Assembly: GCA_963796155.1 (NCBI GenBank)
Contig: CAWCKT010000029.1
Span: 1-64,000, forward strand
Origin: AP-15 sp963796155
GTDB taxonomy: Bacteria; Pseudomonadota; Alphaproteobacteria; ATCC43930; CGMCC-115725
DNA: 64,000 nt
Direction of reading: 5' to 3'
Notes under the pieces: generated by a model
The model's input: the letters and a program-made list of their open reading frames with translations, nothing else
Database searches by the model: none
What the model was told of the DNA's origin: nothing
Shown here: in pieces, positions 45,040-54,400 of the stretch
Layout: each line of letters begins with the position of its first letter
How positions within the stretch are numbered: position 1 is the stretch's first letter
Translations under genes and position numbers: made by a program

Positions 45040-46966
45040 TTATTGCGGCAGCGCAAAGGCGACCAGCGAATCGCCGAGCTTGGTGCCGAGCTTGCCGTGC
45101 CCGCCGGCGGCGATTACGACGAACTGCTTGCCATCGGGGCGCAGGCGGTAGGTCATCGGCAGCGCCTGGCTGCCGGCCGGCAGCCGGCCCTCCCACAACT
45201 CCGCGCCGGTCTCGATGTCGAATGCCCGCAAATAATCGTCCATTGCCGCGGCAACGAAGACGAGACCTCCGGCGGTGACGATCGGCCCGCCCAGGTTCGG
45301 CGTGCCGCGAATGGCTGGCGCAAGGTTCGGGAGCAGGTCGGCGGTAGTTCCGAGCGGCACATTCCACCGAATGGTCCCATTGGATAGATCGACGGCGACC
45401 AGCGCGCCCCACGGCGGCGCGTTGCACGGCAGCCGGCTCGGCGAGCGCAGCACCTGCCGGCTCATCCCATAGGGCGTTCCGTGCTGCGGCGAGACCTCAG
45501 CGCGGAACTGGCCCTCTCTGGCGCTCTTCTCGACCTGTTGATACCGATCGCGCGGGATCAGATGAACTTCCATAGGCAAAATGTCGACGTTCGTCACGAA
45601 TGTCTGATGCCCCGGGTCGAAGGCGCCGCTGCTCCAGTTCATGCCGCCGAGGTTGCCTGGAAATGCAATGGTCCCCGCAATGCTCGGCGGCGTGAAAATC
45701 CCCTCCGACCGCAACTTCTCCATATCGGCACGGCAGGCGTCACGGTCCTCGGGGGTGGGTCCCCAGGCGTCTTCCGCCGTCAAGTGCTGCGGTACGAGCG
45801 GCGGCGGCGCTAACGGGAAGGGCTGCGTCGGGGAGGCTTCCTCGCCGTCAGCGTCACTCTTGGGAACGGCGCGTTCCTCAACCCCGAAAACCGGCTTTCC
45901 GGTCTCTCGATCCAACACAAAGAGGTTTCCGGTCTTGTTGCCGGCAATCACGACCGGCGTCTCGACACCGTTGCGGCGCAATGCGGCGAGCACCGGCTGG
46001 GCGGCAGTGTCGTAATCCCACAGATCGTGATGCACGAGCTGAAAGCCCCACACCATGTCGCCGGTCTTTGCCGACAGGGCGACGACCGAATCCGCCCATT
46101 TGTTGTCACCCGGCCTTTTCCCGCCGTAATAGTCGGGGCTCGGGCTCGTGGTTGGGGCAAAGACGAGACCGCGGCTTTCGTCGACCGAAATCGTCGACCA
46201 GACGTTGCCGGCGCCGGTCGGGGCAATGCTTTCGTGGATAGGGTTCCAGCTCCACCGCAGACTGCCGGTGCGCGCGTCAAAGCCCCTGACTTGCCCGCTC
46301 GGGCTGTCGACGCGATCGTTGTCGGCAATCGAAGAGCCGACGATGACGAGATCCTCGGCGACCGCCGGCGCCGAGGTTTCCTCGTATTCGCCGCGGCGTA
46401 TGATGTTGGCGACGCCGCGGGTCAGATCGATCTGCCCTCCAACGCCGAAATCGGCGCAAGGCTGCCCGGTCGCGGCGTCGAGAGCGAAAAGCCGCGCATC
46501 GATCGTCGCCAGAAATACCCGCCGGCGGCAGGCGTCCCCCTCGGCTTTGCCGGGATCGGTCCACAGTGTCACGCCGCGGCTGACGAGACCCTCGGAATAG
46601 GGCCCGTGCAGGTCGATTTTGGGATCGAAGCTCCACTTCTCCCGGCCGGTCTCGGGGTCGAGAGCGACGACGCGACTGAACGGCGTGCTCAGATACATCG
46701 TGCCGCCGGCGACTATAGGTGTCGTCTCGAATTCGCTCTTGCTCCGGTTGTCGCTGCCATCGGAGACGTCGCCGGTATGGTACTCCCAGGCGAGTTTCAG
46801 CTCCGCGACGTTGCTCTTGCTCGATCTGGGTCAGCGGCGAATAGCGGCTGCCGCCCGCGTCGCCGCCGTAATAGGGCCAATCGGCAATAGAGCCGTCGGC
46901 GGCAGCAGGTCGGGCGAAAGTCGCCGCCACGATCAGGAGGATTGTCGCCAGCCTCGCTAGCCCCAT
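45040..46966 (-). pseudogene. PQQ-dependent dehydrogenase (glucose/quinate type, periplasmic), frameshifted near N-terminus
   Basis: A quinoprotein propeller. ATG 46966 gives a signal peptide (LARLATILLIVAATFARPAAA) and the start motif DWPYYGGDAGGSRYSPLTQI. Near 46815 one G must be removed to join LTQIEQ to SNVAELKLAW; the rest is in frame from there. Blade motifs: TMYLSTPFSRVVALDPETG, ATGQPCADFG, GFDARTGSLRWSW, FQLVHHDLWDYDT, FPGNLGGMNWSSGAFD, GTPNLGGPIVTAGG, AGGHGKLGTKLGDS. The N-terminal membrane domain of membrane-bound glucose dehydrogenase is absent. No pqq genes are nearby. The end is 32 bp from the convergent sulfatase. Confidence 0.85.
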
Positions 46967-47050
46967 TCCCAGCAGCCCTCACCCCTCCCCGATCCTGACC
47001 CTCCCGGGCTTGGGGGGGGGAATGGGAGGGGGCAAGGAGGCAGCGATCGG

Positions 47051-47805
47051 CTAGCCTTCCGCCGCCTGCAGCCATTCCTTGGGGATCGACTGCGCCCGCT
47101 GGTCGGCCACGAGCTTTCTGCGGCGGGCCTGTTCCTCCGGGCTGATCGAAGCGGGGTCCTCGCGGAACTCGGGCCCCATCGCCATCGCCTTCTTGACGGC
47201 CGGCCGCTCGCCGATCTCTGCCAGCCAGCGCTTCACATTCGGGAACTCTTCGATGTCGATCTTCCGGTTCGCCCAGCTCGATGCCCAGGGATAGCAGATC
47301 ATGTCGGCAATTGTGTATTGGCCCGCCGCGAGGTAACGCTTGTTGAACAAGCCGAGATTCATGACGCCGTAGATACGGTGCGCCTCATTGTCGAAGCGGC
47401 GCAGCGCATAGGACAGATCGCCGTGGCCTCCGGCCTCCTCGGCGCGGCGGAAATGGCCTTGCTCGCCGAGCTTGGGGCCCTGATTGGCCAAGTTGCCAGC
47501 CGACCCACTGGGCGACATCGTATTTGCCGCGCGGATCCTGCGGCCAGAACCGTCCGGTCTTCTCGGCGAGGTACATCATGATCGGGCCGGACTCGAAGAT
47601 CGACATCGGGGCGCCGCCGCCCATCGGCTCGTGAGTCGACGATCGCCGGCATCCGCCCATTCGGCGAAATCCGTAAAAAGTGGGGTGTCAGCTGATCGCC
47701 GCGGCCGATGTTGATCGGTTTGATCGTGTAGGGCAGCCCGAGTTCTTCGAGCAGAATGATGGTCTTCTTGCCGTTTCCGGTGGGCCAGAAATAAAGGTCG
47801 ATCAT
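47051..47805 (-). pseudogene. Glutathione S-transferase family protein, two frameshifts
   Basis: A GST close to the YfcG/Nu-class bacterial disulfide-reductase type. ATG 47805: MIDLYFWPTGNGKKTIILLE with the active-site Thr/Asn region, then GRGDQLTPHFLRISPNGRMP. A first +1 shift near 47635 leads to GGGAPMSIFESGPIMMYLAE and KYDVAQWVGWQL. A second near 47490 leads to NQGPKLGEQGHFRR and the C-terminal domain (GQYTIADMICYPWASSW) ending QAAEG. Summed, the pieces give a normal length of about 250 residues. Probable glutathione-dependent disulfide reductase. Confidence 0.8.
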
Positions 47806-47986
47806 GGGATTCCTCCGGTTCTTAGGGTCTAAGCGTGTGGATTGTGACCAATGCCAGAAGCGATTGTCCACCGTGTTCTCGACACCCCACCCCTGGCGGA
47901 AGGGGGCTTCTGGACATTCGGGGCGATCTCGACGAACTTCTCATGTCGCGGTTTTTGGATCGCGGCCATTTGTCGAGGGCGATACG

Positions 47987-48301
47987 ATGCGGCAATGGCT
48001 TTTGGCGACGGCCTTCGCAGGATCCTTAGGTTTGATCGCAAGCTGGGCCGGCGCGCAACCGACCTCGGAGGGCCACCCGCACAAGTGGCTCGCCGTCGAA
48101 AAAGGTCTGGCGGATTTCGTCGCCGACGGTTTCGAGCTGAAGACCGTGGTCTACGACGCCTCGGAAACCGGTCCGAGAGCCGAGCCGGATGTGCACTATT
48201 TCCTGCAGAAGGGCGCGATACTGGTGCGCTGCGACTTCCGACAGCGCGATCAGGCGTCGATCTATTGGTGCTATCAGCTCACCGCGCCAAACCAACCGTG
48301 A
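47987..48301 (+). CDS. Small exported protein of unknown function
   Basis: A 104-residue protein from ATG 47987 (GAGG 8 bp upstream) with a signal peptide, MRQWLLATAFAGSLGLIASW, cleaved near AGA-QP. The mature part is about 80 residues with the patterns VADGFELKTVVYD, VHYFLQKGAILVRCDFR and ASIYWCYQL. It has two cysteines that could pair in the periplasm. I recognise no named domain. Similar open frames starting further upstream on the same strand lack a signal sequence. Confidence 0.6.
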   Translation: MRQWLLATAFAGSLGLIASWAGAQPTSEGHPHKWLAVEKGLADFVADGFELKTVVYDASETGPRAEPDVHYFLQKGAILVRCDFRQRDQASIYWCYQLTAPNQP

Positions 48302-48359
48302 TCGACGGTGCCGCGAAGTACCTCGTTCGTTCCCATCCGTTCCAATATAGGGGATTCCA

Positions 48360-48627
48360 GTGGTTGCGGTGATTGAAGGGAAGGAGGAGGCCGGCGGCGC
48401 CAGGTACATCGAGTTCACGGTCTACCGCGGGCCAGACCGATCCCCGCGTCATTCTCGGCAGTTGGCGCTTTGCCGGTGGCGCGACGACGCCGGTCGATCA
48501 GAGCAAGCCAGACAGTCCCGCGGCATTGGAGTTTGCGCACGTCCTTGACTGCGCCGATCAGCACGGCATACCATTTGTGTGGGTCAATGACCCCGACGAG
48601 TTGTTTCCGCCCTGGGAACGCCGCTAA
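48360..48627 (+). pseudogene. Small hypothetical protein, frameshifted
   Basis: GTG 48360 gives VVAVIEGKEEAGGARYIEFT; after YRG near 48432 the sense continues one base on as QTDPRVILGSWRFAGGATTP and AALEFAHVLDCADQHGIPFV, ending PPWERR at 48627. Dropping one G from CGCGGGCC restores a protein of about 88 residues. I do not recognise the family. It is 6 bp upstream of the endonuclease/phosphatase-family gene and probably co-transcribed with it. Confidence 0.5.
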
Positions 48628-48633
48628 ACACCG

Positions 48634-49405
48634 GTGAGATGTATTGTCGCCCTCAACGTCAGGAGCGGAGGCGGAACGCGCGCTGCCCGCCTCCGCAGCT
48701 ACCTCGGTGACCTCGACCCGGACACTGTCCTCTTAACCGAATGGCGCAATAACGCGAGCGGGCGCCTCTTCGCCGCTTGGGCCGAAAGCCGAGGCATGAG
48801 GCATGACGGTTTGACCGATGGACAGACCGCTAATCAAATCTTTCTCGCTTCGTCGGATGACTTTTTAAGCGAGAGTGTCACGCCTATCGCGGAGGGCGCC
48901 GGCTGCCTGATGTTGGCGCGTTTCGACTGGGTCACCCTGTTGGGCTGCTATTTCCCGCAGCTCAATGCCAAGGCCGTCTTCTTCGATCGTTGCCTGGAGG
49001 TGGCCCTTCGGCATCCCATTTGTCCTCGCTGGTGACCTCACCACCGGCAACCAGCTTGCCGACCGTAGCGAGGGAGCGGGAAAATACTATTGTGCCGATC
49101 ACTTCGACCGTCTGGCATCGGCGGGCGGGCTGCTGGATCTGTGGCGGCTGACAAATGGCGCCAGTCGCGAGTGGACCTGGCACTCGACCAGAGGCAATGG
49201 CTTTCGCATCGACCACGCTTTTGGCAACGACGCATTCATTGCGTCCGCTAACCCAGTGTGCGCCTACGACCATCGGGCGCGCGATGACCGGCTGACCGAT
49301 CACAGCGCCGTCATGGTTCGGATAGACGATGTGGCCGCGGTCACGCCGCCAGTTTCTGTCGGGCCGCCTCGAGGATCATTGCCGCCCCTTTTTCGGCGAT
49401 CATGA
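48634..49405 (+). pseudogene. Endonuclease/exonuclease/phosphatase-family protein, frameshifted
   Basis: GTG 48634 gives RCIVALNVRSGGGTRAARL and TVLLTEWRNNASGRLFAAW, where the Asn and Glu (TEWR) match the EEP metal-binding residues. After FFDRCLEVALRH near 49010 the frame moves +1 to PFVLAGDLTTGNQL (GD-x-T-x-N). It continues NGFRIDHAFGN and, finally, DDRLTDHSAVMVRI with the catalytic D-H pair. Family members cut nucleic acids or phosphoesters; this one is short (about 240 residues), like a stand-alone EEP domain. Its last 65 bp overlap the end of the convergent GMC gene. Confidence 0.72.
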
Positions 49406-50060
49406 TGGTCGGCGCGTTGGTGTTGGTCGAGCTGACCGCCGGCATGATCGAGGCGTCGATGACGCGCAATCCGTCGAGGCCGTGCACCCGCAGCTCACTG
49501 TCGACGACGCTCATCGCGTGGTTGCCCATCATGCAGCTGCAGCTCGCGTGATAGACGGTGGAGCCGTTCTGCCGCGCGTAATCCAACAGTTCATCGTCGG
49601 TCTGCACGCTCGGCCCCGGCATCCTTTCGGCGATGACGTATTTTGCCAGCGCCGGCGCCGCGAACAGACGGCGTAGAAACTTGAGTCCGCCGATCATCGC
49701 GCGGCGGTCGGTGTCCTCGGCGAGATAACGCGGGTTGATCGCCGGCTGCTCGCGCGGGTCGGATGAACGAACGAGGACATAGCCGCGCGACAACGGCCGC
49801 ATCTGCCATGGGCCGCCGGTGATGCCGGGCTTGTCGTCGAGCTTGCGGATCAACCCCGGCTTGTAGCTCGCCGGGGCGAAGACGCATTGCACGTCGGGGG
49901 TCGCCGATTCCTCGAGCACCTTGACCGAGGCGGCGCACAGCGAGGCGCTGTAGGTCAGCATCCCTTTCCCTTCGGTGACATAGCGCACGAGCTCGCCCGC
50001 GAAGGAGAGGCCGCGGCCGCGCTCGTTCAATGTCTCGATGCCGTGCACCTCGCAGGACAT

Positions 50061-50900
50061 AAGTGTTTGATTATCAGATGATTACAAAGCCATCAGGATG
50101 TGCGATGCTGGAGCCGTGGATAGGGGGAGAGGCATGGCGCAGCGGGTATGTGTGATAGTGAGCGCCGCGGAGCGCGAGGAGCCATCGCACGAAGCCACCA
50201 CTGGAGGGGGCGATGGCCAAAACCATCGGCATCTCGTTGGGCTGGTACAGCGCATCTGGCAGGCGCACAAACTGCAGCCGCACCGGCTGCGCACCTTCAA
50301 GCGCTCGCGCGATCCAGCTTTGCCGACAAGCTGACTGACATTGTCGGGCTCTATGTCGATCCGCCGGCCCATGCCGTGGTGCTGGCGATCGATGAAAAAA
50401 GCCAGATCAAGCGCTCGACCGCACGCAGCCCGGCCTGCCGATCAAGCCTGGACGCTGCAGACCATGACGCACGACTACAAGCGGCACGGCACCACCACCC
50501 TGTTCGCGGCCCTCAGCGTGCTCGACGGCACCGTCATCGGCCGCTGCATGCAGCGCCACCGCCATGACGAATTCATCCGCTTTCTCAATACCGTCGAGCG
50601 GGAAGTCATCGCCAACCGGCCGATCCACGTCGTCCTCGATAATTATGCCACCCATAAACATCCCAAAGTGTTGGCTTGGCTAGCGCGTCATCCGCGTTGG
50701 ACTTTTCACTTCACCTCGACCTCGGCCTCTTGGCTCATGCGGCGAGAGTTCTTCCAGATGACGCGACAGCGTATCGCCGCGGCGTCTTCCGCTCGATCGC
50801 CGACCTGCAGGCCGCCATCAAGGCTTACCTGGCCGAGCACAATGCCAGCCCCAAACTTCGTTGGACCAAATCCCCGAGGTATTTGGAAGCTGAGGGAAGA
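50061..50900 (+). mobile_element. IS630-type insertion sequence relic
   Basis: About 840 bp inserted in the GMC gene, boundaries judged from where GMC homology stops and resumes (TA dinucleotides occur at 50060-50061 and 50881-50882). It carries a decayed IS630-family transposase. I could not match terminal inverted repeats between the two ends, so at least one end is probably truncated or diverged. Confidence 0.65.
50134..50880 (+). pseudogene. IS630-family transposase, internally deleted and frameshifted
   Basis: Starts MAQRVCVIVSAAEREE (ATG 50134). It then jumps to RIWQAHKLQPHRLRTFKRS, losing most of the helix-turn-helix region, and continues in other frames: FADKLTDIVGLYVDPPAHAV and LAIDEKSQ (first Asp of the DDE triad), HGTTTLFAALSVLDGTVIG, HVVLDNYATHKHPKV (second Asp), then FHFTSTSASWL and RGVFRSIADLQAAIKAYLAE. 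At least three frame changes. Non-functional. Confidence 0.8.
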
Positions 50901-51848
50901 GACGAGCGATGTAATGATCCTGGAAATTCTTCCCGACCCCGGGAAGCGCGTGATGCACCGGAATGCCCGCCTTGGCCAGAACCTCCGGGTCGCCGACACC
51001 GGACAATTGCAACAGATGCGGCGAGCCGACGGCGCCCGCCGCGAGGATTACCTCGCGCTCTGCGTCAATTCGCTCCGTCCTGCCATTGCGCGAGAATTCG
51101 ACGCCGATCGCGCGTCTGCCATCGAACATTACGCGGTGCACCAAACCTTTCGTGACGACCTGCAAGTTCTGCCGCCGCGCCGCCGGGCGTAGATAGGTAC
51201 GCGCGGTGCTAGCCCGCCGCCGGCCGCCGCGGGTCTGCTGACACCACCCGATGCTGTCCCCCGCACCCGGCGGCAGGTTGTTGACGTCCGGGCGATACTC
51301 GAGCCCGATTTCCTGGGCGGCCTCGATGATCAATTGGCACGCCGACGGCCGCTCGCTCATCGGCGAGGTCGTCAGAAACCCGCCATTGCCGTGCAATTCG
51401 CTCGCCTCGCCCTGCCAGTTCTCGGCCCGCTTGAAATATGGCAGGACATCCTCCCAACCCCAGCCGCGATTGCCGAGCTGCGCCCAATGGTCGAAATCCT
51501 CGGGTTGGCCGCGGATGTAGATCAGTCCGTTGATCGACGACGAGCCGCCGAGCACCCGGCCGCGCGGATAGACGATCGCCCGGCCCGCGGTACCGGGATC
51601 GGCCTCGGCCTTGAAGCCCCAGGTCAAGGTCGGATGGTCGAGCAATTTCATGAACCCGGCCGGGATGTGGATCAGCGGGTTCCAGTCGCGCCCGCCGGCC
51701 TCGATCAGCACCACCCGCGTTGCCGGGTCCTCGGCCAACCGATTGGCGAGGACGCAGCCGGCCGAGCCGGCGCCGACAATGAGGTAATCCGCCTGCATAG
51801 TAACCCCCATTCCCTCGCCCCCGCGGAAGCGGGAACGACGATCGAATA

Positions 51849-53465
51849 TCATGCCGCCAGTTTCTGTCGTGCCCCATCCAGGATCATCGCAGCGCCCTTT
51901 TCGGCGATCATGATCGTCGGGGCGTTGGTGTTGGTCGACGTGACGGCCGGCATTACCGAGGCGTCGATGACGCGCAGTCCTTGGAGCCCGCGCACGCGCA
52001 GCCGGTCGTCGACCACCGCCATCGTATCCGGGCCCATCTTGCAGGTGCAGGTCGCGTGAAACACCGTCGACCCGTACTGCCGCGCATAATCCAATAGCTC
52101 GTCGTCACTCTGGACGTCGCTGCCGGGGAGGTTCTCGCCGACGACGTATTTCTTGAGCGCCGGGGCGGCGAGGAGGCGCCGCGCCATCTTAAGGCCGCCG
52201 ACAACCGCGCGGCGGTCGGTCTCCTCCGAGAGATAGCGCGGGTTTATCGCCGGAGGGTCATCCGGCCGGTTCGACCGCGCCTCGACATAACCGCGCGACA
52301 GCGGCCGCATCTGCCAGATGCCGGCGGTGATGCCCGGCTTGTCGTCGAGCCGCCGGATCGGACCGGGGGCAAAGCTCCCGGAGGCCAACAGGCACTGGAT
52401 GTCAGGGGTCGCCGATTCCTCCAGCACCTTGACCGAGGCGGCGACGAGCGAGGCGGCGTAGGTCAGCATGCCGGTGCCGGCGAACAGATAACGCAGCACC
52501 TCGCCGGCGAACGGCAGGCCGCGCGAGTTCTCGTTCAAGGTCCTCGCACCGGTGATGAAGCAGGTGACGCGCGCGAGATAGTGGTCCTGCAAATTCTTGC
52601 CGACCCCTGGCAGCGCATGATGGACCGGGAGCCCGATGCGGCCCAGGTGATCGGGATCGCCGACGCCGGAGAGCTGCAGGACATGCGGCGAGCCGACCGC
52701 ACCTGCCGCCAGGATCACTTCGCGCGCCGCGTCGACCCGCTCGACCGCGCCGCCGCGTCCGTATTGAACACCAACCGCCCGGGTGCCCTCGAACAGCACG
52801 CGGTGCACCAGCGTGTTCGTAAGGACCGTGAGATTGGGCCGGTTCCTTGCCGGGCGCAGATAGGTGCGAGCGGCACTCTGCCGCCGCCGGCCGCGGCGGG
52901 TCTGCTGAACCCAGCCGATATTGTCGCCGCAGCCCGGCGGCAGGTGGTTGACGTCGTCGTGGTATTCCAGGCCGATCTCTGTTCCGGCCTCGATGATCTT
53001 GCGGCACAGCAGAGGCTTGTCGGCGGTGCGCGAGGTCAAGAGGGGCCCGCCCTTGCCGTGAAATTCGTCTTCCCCACCCTCCCAATCCTCGGCCTTTTTG
53101 AAATACGGCAGCACGTCGTCCCACGACCAGCCGCGATTGCCGAGCTGGGCCCAATGGTCGAAATCCTCGGGCTGGCCGCGAACATAGATCATGCCGTTGA
53201 TCGAGCTGGAGCCGCCGAGCACCCGGCCGCGCGGGTAGAGGATGGCGCGTCCGTTGGTGCCGGGATCGGGTTCGGCCTTGAAGCCCCAGGTCAGGGTCGG
53301 ATGATCGAGCAATTTTATGTAGCCGGCTGGAATGTGAATGAGCGGGTGCCAATCGCGCCCACCGGCCTCGATCAGAACAACGCGCGCGCCGGGGTCCTCG
53401 CTCAACCGGTTGGCCAGCACGCAGCCCGCCGAGCCCGCGCCGATGATCACGTAATCCGCCTGCAT
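51849..53465 (-). CDS. GMC-family FAD oxidoreductase (choline-dehydrogenase-like), intact
   Basis: A 538-residue GMC oxidoreductase: MQADYVIIGAGSAGCVLANR (FAD motif), LEU-rich substrate domain, YPRGRVLGGSSSINGMIYVR (GMC signature 1), AAGAVGSPHVLQLSGVGDP (signature 2). The C-terminal catalytic region FHATCTCKMG contains the His, and STNTNAPTIMIAEKG the second His/Asn position. Oxidises a primary or secondary alcohol, passing electrons to O2 or a quinone; substrate unknown. ATG 53465 is the start; a longer open frame is not homologous. The gene lies 50 bp upstream of the IS-split paralogue, to which it is clearly similar, so they arose by tandem duplication. Confidence 0.9.
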   Translation of the reverse strand: MQADYVIIGAGSAGCVLANRLSEDPGARVVLIEAGGRDWHPLIHIPAGYIKLLDHPTLTWGFKAEPDPGTNGRAILYPRGRVLGGSSSINGMIYVRGQPEDFDHWAQLGNRGWSWDDVLPYFKKAEDWEGGEDEFHGKGGPLLTSRTADKPLLCRKIIEAGTEIGLEYHDDVNHLPPGCGDNIGWVQQTRRGRRRQSAARTYLRPARNRPNLTVLTNTLVHRVLFEGTRAVGVQYGRGGAVERVDAAREVILAAGAVGSPHVLQLSGVGDPDHLGRIGLPVHHALPGVGKNLQDHYLARVTCFITGARTLNENSRGLPFAGEVLRYLFAGTGMLTYAASLVAASVKVLEESATPDIQCLLASGSFAPGPIRRLDDKPGITAGIWQMRPLSRGYVEARSNRPDDPPAINPRYLSEETDRRAVVGGLKMARRLLAAPALKKYVVGENLPGSDVQSDDELLDYARQYGSTVFHATCTCKMGPDTMAVVDDRLRVRGLQGLRVIDASVMPAVTSTNTNAPTIMIAEKGAAMILDGARQKLAA

Positions 53466-53490
53466 GCCCGTCTCCTTCTCGCGCAAGTGT

Positions 53491-53502
53491 AATATGACAA
53501 TA
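53491..53502 (-). promoter_or_regulatory. Motif AATATGACAATA shared with the sulfatase upstream region
   Basis: The 12-mer at 53491-53502 is identical to 42475-42486, part of a palindrome upstream of the sulfatase. It lies 26 bp before the ATG of the intact GMC gene. A shared regulator is possible but not shown. Confidence 0.25.
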
Positions 53503-53662
53503 TCCGATGCCCAACGCTCCCGCCGATCAGACCAAATCGCGTGAGCGACACGCTCCATCATCCGTCCTGCACGGCAAGTCCGGCTTCCCTGTCGCAAGAA
53601 GCATCGAGCCATGATAGATAACTGGAAGATGGCGCTACTTCCTGGTCAGACATTTGAGACTC

Positions 53663-54130
53663 ATGATCCGTTGCTCGGTCGCATCATGGTGCCTCGTGCT
53701 GCTGGCCGCCGGCCCGGCGATGGCACAAGCGCCACCGGCGGTCGAGCCGCAGGCGGGCCGGGTGTTTTGCGAGCAAAGCATCAGCTATCGGCTCGCCGAT
53801 CCGTCGAGCGTTCCCGAATCCTATCGGCGCTTTCTTGGCGCCTGGAGCGATGCGGCCTGGGACGCCAACACCTGTGCCGCTCTGATCGTCGACGATGTAA
53901 GGCCAGACGGCACCGCGTCAATCATCTACGTCTACGGGCCGCTTGAAGCGAACGCGCGCGTCCCTGGAGGCGTCCTGCACGGTACCGGGGTCATCCGCGA
54001 CGACGAGCTCCGGTTTCAGAATTCCGACGGCACGCAGTTCGCGTTCCGGCCGGCGATCGCCGATCTCATCGGTCATATGACCACCCCGAACGGCCAAACC
54101 TACCAGGCTGCATTCAAGAAGACATTGTAG
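53663..54130 (+). CDS. Exported hypothetical protein
   Basis: A 155-residue protein. ATG 53663 gives a clear signal peptide (MIRCSVASWCLVLLAAGPAM, cleavage after AQA). The mature part is about 130 residues with two cysteines (RVFCEQS, NTCAALIV) and a predominantly beta pattern: ASIIYVYGPLEANA, GTGVIRDDELRFQNSDGT, FAFRPAIADLIG. The TTG at 53654 would add three residues. No named domain recognised; the pattern resembles small periplasmic beta-sandwich proteins. A 270-bp gap with no gene separates it from hrcA. Confidence 0.65.
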   Translation: MIRCSVASWCLVLLAAGPAMAQAPPAVEPQAGRVFCEQSISYRLADPSSVPESYRRFLGAWSDAAWDANTCAALIVDDVRPDGTASIIYVYGPLEANARVPGGVLHGTGVIRDDELRFQNSDGTQFAFRPAIADLIGHMTTPNGQTYQAAFKKTL

Positions 54131-54400
54131 CGCGACCCCAATGGCCTTGCGAGAGAGCCCGGCGTGCGCCGCGAGGGCTGGACAAACGCGCGCCGCCATG
54201 TTGACGCTGCGGGCCCGCCTTCCTAAATCTCGCCCACGCCGGGGTCGACCGCCCGGTGGGATGAAGTACCTGTGCTCCGGTCGGCGCCGCTTGGTCAGCG
54301 AGCACCGGGTGACCACATCAGCAATTTGAATGAAGTCGCGGTCCGATCGCCGCGGCGGGCGGTTTCCCGCCAGGATCGGATCGTCAGACCTGATCCGCGC

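Larger units (their letters stand above)
49341..51798 (-). pseudogene. GMC-family FAD oxidoreductase (choline-dehydrogenase-like) split by an IS630 relic
   Basis: The N-terminal part starts at ATG 51798 (MQADYLIVGAGSAGCVLANR, FAD-binding G-x-G-x-x-G). It includes YPRGRVLGGSSSINGLIYIR and ends at KNFQDHYIARL near 50905. The C-terminal part resumes at about 50058 with SCEVHGIETLNERGRGL and ends MIAEKGAAMILEAARQKLAA at 49341. The active-site His of YHASCSCMMG and the Asn of STNTNAPTIM are kept. Between them lies about 0.85 kb of transposase-derived sequence. The neighbouring intact paralogue shows the uninterrupted junction (DHYLARVTCFITGARTLNE). The gene is inactive as it stands. Confidence 0.88.

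Noticed and set aside
46974..47045. G/C-rich run between the GST and PQQ dehydrogenase genes as a repeat element
   Set aside because: It is a short polypurine/polypyrimidine tract without repeat units or matching copies in the window.
48634..49035. The truncated first EEP reading frame taken as a complete small protein
   Set aside because: It lacks the GD-x-N and D-H catalytic segments, which follow directly in the next frame, so it is only half of a gene.
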